From JBFXCS01 sp050181915 (GTDB lineage Bacteria > Actinomycetota > Thermoleophilia > Miltoncostaeales > Miltoncostaeaceae), in NCBI GenBank assembly GCA_050181915.1, contig JBFXCS010000003.1:558001-622000 (forward strand): 64,000 bases of DNA, read 5' to 3'. Both the position numbers and the translations under genes were made by a program. This document shows, piece after piece, positions 57,118 to 64,000 of the stretch (positions are counted from its first letter, which is position 1; every line of letters begins with the position of its first letter). The notes below the pieces were generated by a model, which was not told the origin of the DNA, ran no database searches, and was given only the letters and a program-made list of their open reading frames with translations.

Positions 57118-58304
57118 GCGCCCGCCGCGACGGAGTGGGTGTGGCGGCCGACGCCGGAGCACCAGGCCTCGTAGTCCTTGAACTCCAGCACGGCGTCCGG
57201 GCCGCAGGCCGGGCAGTTCGGGTCGCGCCGGATCTTGAGCTCGGTGAAGGTCATGTCGAGCGCGTCGTAGATCAGCAGGCGGCCCGAGAGGGTTTCGCCG
57301 ATGCCCAGCAGCACCTTCAGGGCCTCGGTGGCCATGATGTTGCCCTCGACGCCGCAGAGCACGCCGAGCACGCCGGCCTCGCCGCACGACGGCGCCAGGT
57401 CGGGCGGCGGCGGCTCGGGGAAGAGGCAGCGGTAGCACGGCCCGTCGTAGGGCAGGAAGGTGGAGGCGTGCCCCTCGAAGCGCAGGATGCTCGCGTGCAC
57501 CAGCGGCGTGCGCGACATGAGCGAGGCGTCGCTCATCAGGTAGCGCGTCGGGAAGTTGTCGGTGCCGTCGATGATCACGTCGTAGTCGGCGACCAGGTCG
57601 AGCACGTTCTCCCGGGTCACCCGGAAGGGGTGGACGTTCACCGTGACGTCCGGGTTGAGCGCCTCGATCGCGATCTTGGCCGACTCGCCCTTGTTCATCC
57701 CCACGCGGTCGGTGGTGTGGATGATCTGGCGCTGCAGGTTGCTGGCGTCCACGACGTCGTCGTCGACCAGCCCGATCGTGCCGACGCCGGCGGCGGCGAG
57801 GTAGAAGGCCGCCGGGGCGCCCAGGCCGCCGGCGCCGATCAGCAGCGCCCTGCTGTTGAGCAGCTTCAGCTGCCCCTCCTCGCCCACCTCGGGGATGAGG
57901 ACGTGGCGGCTGTAGCGCGACCGCTGCGCCGGGGTGAGGGTCTGCGGCACGTCGTAGTCCTGGCCGCTCTGCTTCCAGCGCTGGAAGCCGCCGGCGAGGC
58001 TCGACACGTTGGTGAAGCCCATCTCCTGCAGGGTCGTCGCCGCGAGCAGCGAGCGGTTGCCGGAGGCGCAGCTCAGGACGATCTCCTGGTCGGGCTCCGC
58101 CACGCCCGCGATGCGGCTCTCGAGGAAGGAACGGGCGATGTGGACCGCCCCCGGGATGTGCCCCTCGTCCCACTCCGACTGCTCGCGGACGTCGATCACG
58201 AGCGGCGCGGTGCCCGCGTCGCGGCGGGTCGCGAGATCCGGGACCTGGACCTCCGGCACTTGCTCGCGGGCGTGCGCGAGGAGATCCTGGTAACTGCGCG
58301 CCAT
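57114..58304 (-). CDS. moeZ: MoeZ-like sulfurtransferase/adenylyltransferase: N-terminal rhodanese + ThiF/E1 domain
   Basis: A 396-residue bifunctional enzyme that adenylates the C-terminus of the sulfur carrier and loads sulfur. Residues about 10-105 are a rhodanese domain with active Cys in LSCASGNRS. Residues about 120-385 are an E1-like domain with ATP motif GAGGLGAP, catalytic Cys in APSCGEAG and zinc cysteines CYRC and CPAC. Mycobacterial MoeZ has the opposite order. ATG 58304 has GGGGGAC upstream; ATG 58316 is possible. First gene of the sulfur-carrier operon; TAGAAT at 58352-58357 may be its -10 box. Confidence 0.92.
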   Translation of the reverse strand: MARSYQDLLAHAREQVPEVQVPDLATRRDAGTAPLVIDVREQSEWDEGHIPGAVHIARSFLESRIAGVAEPDQEIVLSCASGNRSLLAATTLQEMGFTNVSSLAGGFQRWKQSGQDYDVPQTLTPAQRSRYSRHVLIPEVGEEGQLKLLNSRALLIGAGGLGAPAAFYLAAAGVGTIGLVDDDVVDASNLQRQIIHTTDRVGMNKGESAKIAIEALNPDVTVNVHPFRVTRENVLDLVADYDVIIDGTDNFPTRYLMSDASLMSRTPLVHASILRFEGHASTFLPYDGPCYRCLFPEPPPPDLAPSCGEAGVLGVLCGVEGNIMATEALKVLLGIGETLSGRLLIYDALDMTFTELKIRRDPNCPACGPDAVLEFKDYEAWCSGVGRHTHSVAAGA

Positions 58305-58351
58305 CTTGTCCCCCATGTGCTCCGGCAGTGAACCCGCTGATTCTCTGGGTG

Positions 58352-58357
58352 ATTCTA
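58352..58357 (-). promoter_or_regulatory. Candidate -10 element of the moeZ-cysO-cysM-mec operon
   Basis: TAGAAT on the minus strand, about 48 nt before the moeZ ATG, in the divergent gap 58305-58437. Confidence 0.4.
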
Positions 58358-58437
58358 CCCTTTTGGCGCGCCGAGCACGTGGACGATCCGCCCGGGTGCG
58401 CCTCGCTTCAGGAAATGTAGTGCCAACGAGGGGGATG

Positions 58438-58719
58438 ATGCCCCCGGTGGTATCGACGATGACGCGCCTCCCTCTGCGCAAGAGCGACTTCGCCAACATC
58501 GACGGCCGCAGACGCTGCCCGACGGAGGACTGCTGGGGCGACCTCCTGCTCATCCCCACCGGCAGGGCCGACGAGGAGGGCATCCCCCGCTTCCAGCCCT
58601 TCACGGCCTGCCCGCTGTGCGGGTCCGCCTACGAGCTGGTCGAGGACCTCTCCGACCGCGACCTCTACCTGCGCATCTCGTGGCTGCGCGCGAACCCCCA
58701 CTCCGAGGAGCCCGGGTGA
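58438..58719 (+). CDS. Small zinc-ribbon-like hypothetical protein
   Basis: A 93-residue protein with two paired-Cys knuckles, C-x4-C (CPTEDC near residue 30) and C-x2-C (CPLC near 61), about 25 residues apart, consistent with one zinc ribbon. An acidic helix follows. GAGGGGG precedes ATG 58438; ATG 58459 is an alternative. The stop overlaps the GTG of the membrane protein downstream. No family is recognised. Confidence 0.65.
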   Translation: MPPVVSTMTRLPLRKSDFANIDGRRRCPTEDCWGDLLLIPTGRADEEGIPRFQPFTACPLCGSAYELVEDLSDRDLYLRISWLRANPHSEEPG

Positions 58720-59411
58720 GCGCCGCCGCCGACCCCGGCGGCCACGTCGTCCCCGCGGCCGTCCGCCACCGGGCGGCCTGGCTGGGGCGCCTCGCCACCT
58801 CGTGCGTGGTGTCCGGCGTCACGGCGGCGGTGGCCTTCCTGGTGATGATCGAGGGCTCGGCCCGCAAGGGCCACACCGACCTCGACTTCAACCACACGCT
58901 CGGCCTGATCGTGAAGGGCGACGCCACCACCGCGGGCACCAGCCACGACGCGCTCGGCGTGGTGGGCGACACGCTCGGCCCGGCGGGCCTCTACGCCACC
59001 TTCGCCTGCGCCGCGATCCTCGTGCTCGTCCACGCGCTGTTCATCGCGCCCTTCGTCCGGCGCCACTGGCTGCTGCAGGCGGTGCCGCTGTGGCTGTTCA
59101 CCTTCCTGCTGATGAGCCTGGTGTTCGCGCCGATCGCCGACGCGAAGGTCGATCAGCCGGTGGGGCTGTTCGGCGCCGACGCCGGCGGCATCACGCCGGT
59201 GGTGTGGCTCCTGTGCACGCTGGCGTTCGCCGTGATCGTCGCCCGCTGCCACAGCCTCATCTCCGACACCGCCTGGTGGGAGCCGCAGGAGATCGGCCTG
59301 GAGGCGGCCCTCGAGGAGGTGACCGGCATCACCGGCGCGCCCGCCCTCGACGTCCCCTCCTCACTCGAACTCCCCGAACAGGGGCCCGAGCAGCGCCGCG
59401 TGGACCCCTGA
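58716..59411 (+). CDS. Conserved membrane protein (four helices)
   Basis: A 231-residue protein with four hydrophobic helices (about 25-47, 88-110, 118-142, 158-178). A long loop after the first contains His residues (KGHTDLDFNH, AGTSHDALG) and could bind a ligand. The C-terminus is acidic and soluble. Coupled by GTGA to the zinc-ribbon gene. Function unknown. Its last 51 bp overlap a small convergent gene. Confidence 0.7.
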   Translation: MSAAADPGGHVVPAAVRHRAAWLGRLATSCVVSGVTAAVAFLVMIEGSARKGHTDLDFNHTLGLIVKGDATTAGTSHDALGVVGDTLGPAGLYATFACAAILVLVHALFIAPFVRRHWLLQAVPLWLFTFLLMSLVFAPIADAKVDQPVGLFGADAGGITPVVWLLCTLAFAVIVARCHSLISDTAWWEPQEIGLEAALEEVTGITGAPALDVPSSLELPEQGPEQRRVDP

Positions 59412-59570
59412 GCTGATCCCCAGGCGCGCCGGCGGGAACCGCCGCCGCAGATCCTCGTAGCTCTCGAAGACCTCGCCCGGGGCGATCGGCTCCCACGCGC
59501 CGATCGGCACCGTCGGCGCGCGCAGCGCCGCCCGCACGTCGTCCCCGCTGATCGGCCTGCCGCCCGGCAT
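59361..59570 (-). CDS. Small hypothetical protein
   Basis: Sixty-nine residues starting MPGGRPISGDDVRAALRAP and continuing VFESYEDLRRRFPPARLGIS, with a compact acidic/aromatic character. ATG 59570 is 7 nt after TACGGT, matching the leaderless pattern of this genome, which supports it as a real gene. It overlaps the 3' end of the opposite-strand membrane protein gene by 51 bp. No family is recognised. Confidence 0.5.
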   Translation of the reverse strand: MPGGRPISGDDVRAALRAPTVPIGAWEPIAPGEVFESYEDLRRRFPPARLGISSGVHAALLGPLFGEFE

Positions 59571-59577
59571 GGCGCCG

Positions 59578-59583
59578 ACCGTA
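59578..59583 (-). promoter_or_regulatory. Candidate -10 element, leaderless small gene
   Basis: TACGGT on the minus strand, 7 nt before the ATG at 59570. Confidence 0.35.
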
Positions 59584-59656
59584 GCGCGTGTGGTCGCCGA
59601 GCACTGACCGGTTCGCAGCGGCGATGCCGCCGGCCTCGGGCCGCCGCGTTCGCAAT

Positions 59657-59662
59657 TAGAGT
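59657..59662 (+). promoter_or_regulatory. Candidate -10 element, leaderless MFS gene
   Basis: TAGAGT followed by exactly 6 nt and then the ATG at 59669. The A of the ATG would be the transcription start. Confidence 0.45.
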
Positions 59663-59668
59663 CCGGGG

Positions 59669-60880
59669 ATGACCTCGACCGCACCGGTCGCCGCGCGGAC
59701 CCCCGTCGCGGGAGCCGGGATCGACCGCAGGAGCCTCACCCTGCTGGCGTCGGGGCACTTCGCCATCGACGCCACGGTCGGTGCGGTGCCGGCGCTGATC
59801 CCGGTGTTCACCGCCATCTACGCACTGTCGGATCTCGCGGCCAGCATGATCCTGGGCGCCTCGCTGCTGGTGTCGTCCGCGATCCAGCCCTTCTTCGGCC
59901 TGCTCGCCGACAGGCGGGCGATGCCGGTGTTCGTGTGGGGCGGCGTGGCGCTGGCGGTGGTGGGCCTGTCGCTGGCGGGCATCGCCGGCGGCTACCTCGG
60001 CATCCTGGCCTGCATCGTGGGGTCGGGGCTCGGCACCGCCGCCTTCCACCCCGAGGCCGCCCGGGTCGCGAACCAGATCTCGGCCGACCGCAAGGCCACC
60101 GGCCTCGCCTGGTTCATGCTCGGCGGCAACGCCGGCTTCGCCGTCGGGCCGCTGCTGGCCGCGCTGGCGATCCCCTTCCTCGACGCCAGGGCCACCCTGG
60201 TCTTCCTAATCCCGGGGCTCGCGGTCGCGGCCTGGCTGCACCACGAGCGGTCGCGCATCGCGGTGCCCGTGGTGGCGCGCACCCGGGACGCGGTGGCCGC
60301 CCTGCCGCCGCGGGCCTCGACCGCCAGCATCGTGCTGCTGCTCGCGGTGACCACCATGCGCACCTGGACCCAGTTCTGCGTCCTGGCCCTGGTGCCGCTG
60401 CTGCTGGTGCACGAGCATGGGCTCTCGGAGCAGGCCGCGGGCTTCGCGGTGGTGGCCTTCTCCGCCGGCGGCGCCGCGGGCACGCTGGTGGGGGCGGCGC
60501 TCGCGGACCGGGTGGGAGGACGCCTGATGCTGGTGTGGAGCATGCCGCTGGTGACGCCCCTGCTGGCGGGCTTCCTCGTGGTGGGCGGCGCTCCCGGCAT
60601 CGCGCCGCTCGCCGCCGCCGGGTTCGTGCTCATGGCGTCCTTCTCGGTGACGGTGGCCCTGGGCCAGGAGTACCTGCCCGGCCGGCTGGCCCTCGCCGCC
60701 GGGCTGATGATCGGCTTCGGCGCGATCGGCTCCGCCCCGCCGGGGCTCGCCCTCTTCGGCGCGATCGCGGACGCGGCCGGCCGCGAGACCGCCCTGTGGG
60801 GCGTCGCGGCGCTGCCGATCGTGGGCGGGGCGCTCGCCCTGCTGCTGCCCTCGCGCCGACCGGCCGGGACACGGCACTAG
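59669..60880 (+). CDS. MFS transporter, fosmidomycin-resistance (Fsr)-like
   Basis: A 403-residue 12-helix transporter. The Fsr-like features are SGHFAIDATVGAVPALIPVF at the first helix, FGLLADRRAMPVFVWGG (motif A region), GLGTAAFHPEAARVANQ and the late FGAIGSAPPGLALFG. Members export small drugs such as fosmidomycin, but the native substrate is usually unknown. ATG 59669 follows a leaderless-type promoter. The TAG stop overlaps the GTG of rarA by one base, so rarA is probably cotranscribed. Confidence 0.87.
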   Translation: MTSTAPVAARTPVAGAGIDRRSLTLLASGHFAIDATVGAVPALIPVFTAIYALSDLAASMILGASLLVSSAIQPFFGLLADRRAMPVFVWGGVALAVVGLSLAGIAGGYLGILACIVGSGLGTAAFHPEAARVANQISADRKATGLAWFMLGGNAGFAVGPLLAALAIPFLDARATLVFLIPGLAVAAWLHHERSRIAVPVVARTRDAVAALPPRASTASIVLLLAVTTMRTWTQFCVLALVPLLLVHEHGLSEQAAGFAVVAFSAGGAAGTLVGAALADRVGGRLMLVWSMPLVTPLLAGFLVVGGAPGIAPLAAAGFVLMASFSVTVALGQEYLPGRLALAAGLMIGFGAIGSAPPGLALFGAIADAAGRETALWGVAALPIVGGALALLLPSRRPAGTRH

Positions 60881-62232
60881 TGGCCCGCCGCCCCGAGCCG
60901 CCCCAGGGCGACGACCTGTTCGGCGCGGCGGTCGACGCCCGCCTCGAGCGGCAGGGGCCGCTCGCCTCGCGCATGCGCCCCCGGACGGTCGACGAGGTGG
61001 TGGGCCAGCCCGCGCTGCTCGGCCCGGGCGGCGCCCTGCGCCAGGCGATCGCCGGCGACCGGGTGCCGTCGATGATCCTCTACGGCCCTCCCGGCACGGG
61101 GAAGACCACCCTGGCGCGCATCGTCGCCCGCAGCGCGTCCGCCACCTTCGAGGAGCTGTCCGCCGTGTCGGCGTCGGTGGCCGACGTCCGGGCCGTGCTC
61201 ACCCGGGCGCGCGACCGCATCGCCGCCGGGGGGCGGACGGTGCTGTTCCTCGACGAGATCCACCGCTTCAACCGGGCCCAGCAGGACGCCCTGCTGCCCG
61301 CCGTGGAGGAGGGCCTGGTGACGCTGATCGGCGCCACCACCCAGAACCCCTGGTACGAGGTGAACGCCGCCCTCGTGTCCCGCATGCGCGTGTGGGTGCT
61401 GGAGGAGCTCGACGCCGACGCCATCGGCACCGTCATCGACCGGGCCCTGTCCGACCCGCGCGGCCTCGCCGGCCGGGTGCGCCTGTCGGCCAAGGCGCGC
61501 GAGGCGATCGTGAAGCGCGCCGGCGGCGACGCACGCGGCGCCCTCAACCTGCTGGAGGCCGCCGCGTCGGGCGCCGCCGACGGCGCCGAGGTGACCCTCG
61601 AGGCGGTGCAGGCGGCCTCGGGCGGGCGGGCGGTGGTCTACGACCGCGAGGGCGACGCCCACTACGACACGATCTCGGCGTTCATCAAGAGCCTGCGCGG
61701 CAGCGACCCCGACGCCGCCGTCTACTACCTGGCGGTGATGCTGGCCGGCGGCGAGGACCCGAAGTTCATCGCCCGGCGCCTGATCGTCGCCGCCAGCGAG
61801 GACGTGGGCAACGCCGACCCGCGGGCGCTGGAGGTCGCCGTCGCCGCCGCCCGGGCCGTCGAGTTCGTGGGCCTGCCGGAGGCGCGCATCAACCTGGCCC
61901 AGGCCACCGTCTACCTGGCCCTCGCGCCCAAGTCGAACGCCGCCTACGTCGCCCTCAACGAGGCCCAGGCGCACGTCGAGCGCGAGGGGCCGCGGCGGCC
62001 GCCCCTGGCCCTGCGCGACTCGAGCCGGGCCAACGCGCGCAACCTCGGCCACGGCACCGGCTACAGCTACCCGCACGACCACCCCGACGCGGTGATCGAC
62101 GAGTCGCTGATGCCCGAGGGCATGGAGGAGGTGGTCTTCTACCGCCCCACCGACCGCGGCCCCGAGGCCGAGATGGCCGACCGCCTGCGCCGCCTGCGCG
62201 AGGGGCGGCGCGAATCCGAGGAGCCCTTCTAG
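60880..62232 (+). CDS. rarA: Replication-associated recombination protein A (RarA/MgsA)
   Basis: A 450-residue AAA+ ATPase acting at stalled replication forks, related to clamp-loader subunits. Walker A YGPPGTGKTTLARI near residue 67, Walker B LFLDEIHRFN, sensor ATTQNPWYEV, arginine-finger region VSRMRVW and the C-terminal DAAVYYLAVMLAGGEDPKFIARRLI tetramerisation block are standard. GTG 60880 overlaps the upstream TAG. The stop overlaps that of the convergent truncated regulator at 62229. Confidence 0.95.
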   Translation: MARRPEPPQGDDLFGAAVDARLERQGPLASRMRPRTVDEVVGQPALLGPGGALRQAIAGDRVPSMILYGPPGTGKTTLARIVARSASATFEELSAVSASVADVRAVLTRARDRIAAGGRTVLFLDEIHRFNRAQQDALLPAVEEGLVTLIGATTQNPWYEVNAALVSRMRVWVLEELDADAIGTVIDRALSDPRGLAGRVRLSAKAREAIVKRAGGDARGALNLLEAAASGAADGAEVTLEAVQAASGGRAVVYDREGDAHYDTISAFIKSLRGSDPDAAVYYLAVMLAGGEDPKFIARRLIVAASEDVGNADPRALEVAVAAARAVEFVGLPEARINLAQATVYLALAPKSNAAYVALNEAQAHVEREGPRRPPLALRDSSRANARNLGHGTGYSYPHDHPDAVIDESLMPEGMEEVVFYRPTDRGPEAEMADRLRRLREGRRESEEPF

Positions 62233-62775
62233 CCGCGCTGCCCGCCCAGGTAGGCGAGCACCGCCAGCACGCGGCGGTGGACGTCGTCGGAGACGGGCAG
62301 GTCGAGCTTGGCGAAGATGTGGCTGACGTGGGCCTCGACCGTCTTCGGGCTCACCACCAGCCGCTCCTCGATGGCGCGGTTCGACAGCCCCTGGGCGATC
62401 AGCCCGAGCACCTCGCCCTCGCGCGGGGTGAGGCGGCCGCGCGCCGGATCGCCCGGCAGGAGGGGGGCGACCACCGCGGCGTCGACGACGGTGCCGCCGC
62501 GGGCGACCTTGCGCAGGGCGACCAGGATCTCGTCGATGTCGAGCAGCCGGTCCTTGAGCAGGTAGCCCATCCCTCCCCCGGCCGCGAGCAGCCTCAGGGC
62601 ACCGCCCACCTGCACGTACTGGGAGACCACGAGCACGCCCATGTGGGCGTGACGGGCCCGGATCTCGAGGGCCGCCCGGAGCCCCTCGTCGCTGTGGGTC
62701 GGCGGCATCCTGATGTCGACGATCACCGCGTCCGGGCGCAGCTCCTCCACCCCCGCCATCAGGCCGTCGGGATCC
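62229..62775 (-). pseudogene. NarL-family response regulator lacking its N-terminus
   Basis: The C-terminal LuxR-type helix-turn-helix is intact (LTPREGEVLGLIAQGLSNRAIE, VSPKTVEAHVSHIF). The receiver domain retains the phospho-Asp region (AVIVDIRMPPTHSDEG), VVSQY and the Lys (YLLKDR). The first 45-50 residues, with the acidic pocket and helix 1, are missing. Coding-like sequence can be followed upstream of the first ATG (62759) as GDPDGL and then stops near 62,775, where an unrelated plus-strand gene tail begins. Probably non-functional, or a shortened form started at ATG 62759. Confidence 0.8.
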
Positions 62776-62779
62776 CCCG

Positions 62780-62959
62780 GGCGCCACCCTGGTCACCGAC
62801 TCCCTGACCGACGCCGGCGAGCCGCGGCGGGGCGTCAACGTGATCTTCCAGGATGGCCGCTTCCTCTACCTTGTGGGCGCCGCGGGCGCTCCGGACCGGG
62901 TCGGAGACGACGCCGTCCTCGCCGCGGCGCGCCGCGTCTGGCAGCGGCGGGGCGACTGA
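62780..62959 (+). pseudogene. C-terminal remnant of an unidentified protein
   Basis: About 59 codons read as a convincing protein end: GATLVTDSLTDAGEPRRGVN, VIFQDGRFLYLVGAAG, AVLAAARRVWQRRGD and a TGA at 62957-62959. There is no start codon or ribosome site in front; the frame abuts the truncated response regulator. The style (short beta strands and a final helix) suggests the end of a secreted or lipid-anchored domain; family not recognised. Confidence 0.65.
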
Positions 62960-63006
62960 CCGGCCGCCCCCGCCCCGTCGCGCGGCGGCGAGGGGAGGCA
63001 AACGTT

Positions 63007-63012
63007 TAGAGT
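63007..63012 (+). promoter_or_regulatory. Candidate -10 element of the YqeY-like gene
   Basis: TAGAGT with a short leader of about 18 nt containing the ribosome site GGAGGGATCAGGG before the ATG at 63037. Confidence 0.4.
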
Positions 63013-63036
63013 CGGTCGGGAACGGAGGGATCAGGG

Positions 63037-63513
63037 ATGCCCAACGACACGGAGGCGCTCGCGGAGCGCCTCGACGCCGATCTCAAGGACGCGCTGCGCG
63101 CCGGCGACAAGCTGCGCCTCGGCGCGGTCCGCCGCGCGCGGGCCGCGCTCAAGAACGCCGAGATCGAGAACCGGGGGCCTCTCGACGAAGCCGCCTCCGT
63201 GCGGGTGCTGCGCGGGCTCGTGAAGCAGCATCGCGAGTCGATCGAGCAGTTCTCCGCCGCGGGCCGCGGCGACCTGGTCGAGCGCGAGACCGCCGAGATG
63301 GACGTGCTCGACGGGTACCTCCCGGCGCAGATGGACGAGGCGGCCATCACCGCCCTGGTGCGCGCCGCGATCGCCGAGACCGGCGGCGCCGGCCCCGGAG
63401 ACCTCGGCCGCGTGATGAAGGCCGTGATGCCCCGCACCGGCGGTCAGGCCGACGGGAAGGAGGTGCGGGCCGTGGCCCAGCGCCTCCTCGACGCAGGAGG
63501 AGAAGGATCATGA
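63037..63513 (+). CDS. YqeY/GatB-like domain protein
   Basis: A 158-residue YqeY-family protein. The N-terminal helical hairpin (LDADLKDALRAGDKLRLGAVR) and the tail domain motif (YLPAQMDEAAITALVRAAI, DLGRVMKAVMPRTGGQADGKEV) are characteristic and related to the GatB tRNA-binding domain. A role in tRNA-dependent amidation quality control is suggested for the family but not proven. The stop overlaps the ATG of the next gene. Confidence 0.92.
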   Translation: MPNDTEALAERLDADLKDALRAGDKLRLGAVRRARAALKNAEIENRGPLDEAASVRVLRGLVKQHRESIEQFSAAGRGDLVERETAEMDVLDGYLPAQMDEAAITALVRAAIAETGGAGPGDLGRVMKAVMPRTGGQADGKEVRAVAQRLLDAGGEGS

Positions 63514-63881
63514 GCTCGCTTCCGCCCATCCCGCCCGGCGCGGGCGGCCCACCGCACGAGGGCCCCGAGGAGGGTCCGGCCTCGGCCATCGACTCGGGCA
63601 CGCACAGCCCGTCCGACGCGCTCACCCGCTACGACGCCGAGAAGGACGCGTACCACTGCTCCTACGGCATCCCCAGCCCGGCTCTCGCGGTGCTCGACCC
63701 GCAGCGCGAGGTGATCGTGCGCGTCGACCGCCACAACTTCCGGGTGGTGGGCTTCTCGATCCCGAACTTCAGCGCCTGGCACAAGAAGCACGCCGACGCG
63801 GACGGGAACTTCGAGGTGGATCTGCCGGACGTGTGGCCGATGGATCAGACCGACACGAGAGGCACGAGCAACTCCTGGTAG
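63510..63881 (+). CDS. Small conserved hypothetical protein
   Basis: A 123-residue protein with a Pro/Gly-rich N-terminus (about 35 residues), then a compact beta domain (LTRYDAEKDAYHCSYGIPS, LDPQREVIVRVDRHNFRVVG, FSIPNFSAWHKKHAD). The pattern recalls DUF2283-like small proteins, in which a reported residue value and a descriptor strand follow one another; the match is weak. ATG 63510 has an AGGAGGAGAAGG site. It is coupled to the YqeY-like gene. Confidence 0.65.
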   Translation: MSSLPPIPPGAGGPPHEGPEEGPASAIDSGTHSPSDALTRYDAEKDAYHCSYGIPSPALAVLDPQREVIVRVDRHNFRVVGFSIPNFSAWHKKHADADGNFEVDLPDVWPMDQTDTRGTSNSW

Positions 63882-63906
63882 GCCGGCGCCCGCGGCCGGG
63901 AGCAGT

Positions 63907-63940
63907 GCCGGCCCTCCCGGCGCGACTCGGGGGGGCCGGC
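63907..63940 (+). terminator. Hairpin after the YqeY-like gene pair
   Basis: GCCGGCCCTCCCG (63907-63919) pairs with CGGGGGGGCCGGC (63928-63940) with one G-T pair and an 8-nt loop, 25 bp after the stop. Confidence 0.65.
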
Positions 63941-63975
63941 GACCGGCGCCCGGAGGCACCGGCTGGAGCGCCGGG

Positions 63976-64000
63976 CTAGCGGGAGGCCCGGGCGACCCTG
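63976..64000 (-). CDS. Possible 3' end of a minus-strand gene
   Basis: A TAG on the minus strand at 63976-63978 is preceded in frame by codons reading RVARASR up to the window edge. Position right after a terminator and codon choice fit a gene end, but only seven codons are visible. Confidence 0.2.

Noticed and set aside
63444..63959. A 171-codon minus-strand frame near the window end
   Set aside because: Antisense to the gene at 63510, which has a strong ribosome site and stop-start coupling; the frame also runs through the terminator hairpin.

Overview
The window is a 64-kb piece of a very GC-rich bacterial chromosome. It is almost certainly an actinobacterium, and the gene content fits a deep lineage such as Thermoleophilia (Solirubrobacterales-like). 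Support comes from the CysO/CysM/Mec/MoeZ sulfur-carrier cysteine pathway, PlsY/PgsA lipid genes, GTG/TTG starts, many GTGA/ATGA stop-start overlaps, a secreted RTX-repeat protein and apparently leaderless promoters. The class-level placement is inference; no rRNA or tRNA gene was seen.

1-15.4 kb: the end of a peptide ABC transporter (permease tail, DppD, DppF), then pgsA-plsY, then an eight-gene glycerol/dihydroxyacetone operon: glpF, dhaK, dhaL, glpK, glpA, glpB, glpC and a DhaM-HPr-Enzyme I fusion. Glycerol enters through GlpF. It is either phosphorylated by GlpK and oxidised by the GlpABC membrane dehydrogenase, or enters as dihydroxyacetone and is phosphorylated by DhaKL using PEP through the fusion phosphotransferase. 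An SDR epimerase follows.

15.4-22.3 kb: small hypothetical genes, a divergent TetR/DHA2-type efflux pair, a universal stress protein, a DUF6069-like membrane protein with a DesK/DesR-type two-component system, and a secreted RTX-repeat protein.

22.3-31.3 kb: envelope glycan and lipid genes (two AglD/LPG-synthase-like flippases, a GT2 dolichol-phosphate-sugar synthase, a sugar epimerase, two PMT/GT39-like membrane glycosyltransferases), a metallophosphoesterase and fabI.

31.3-44.1 kb: CopC-CopD fusion, malate synthase, an ECF sigma factor with a membrane partner carrying a SecD-P1-like domain, a secreted peptidase, SixA, three small genes, MarR, citrate synthase, and an NYN-OST-HTH protein with a long charged tail.

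44.1-54.6 kb: a lower-GC accessory island with a 2375-residue secreted Rhs/YD-repeat protein ending in an unrecognised C-terminal domain, a probable immunity gene, a displaced second Rhs tail with its own small gene, and IS3/ISL3 transposase debris.

54.6-64 kb: lipoprotein, Mec (JAMM), CysM, CysO and MoeZ-like genes; a small zinc-ribbon protein; a membrane protein; an Fsr-like MFS exporter; rarA; two head-to-head 5'-truncated genes meeting at one point near 62,778; and a YqeY-like gene pair.
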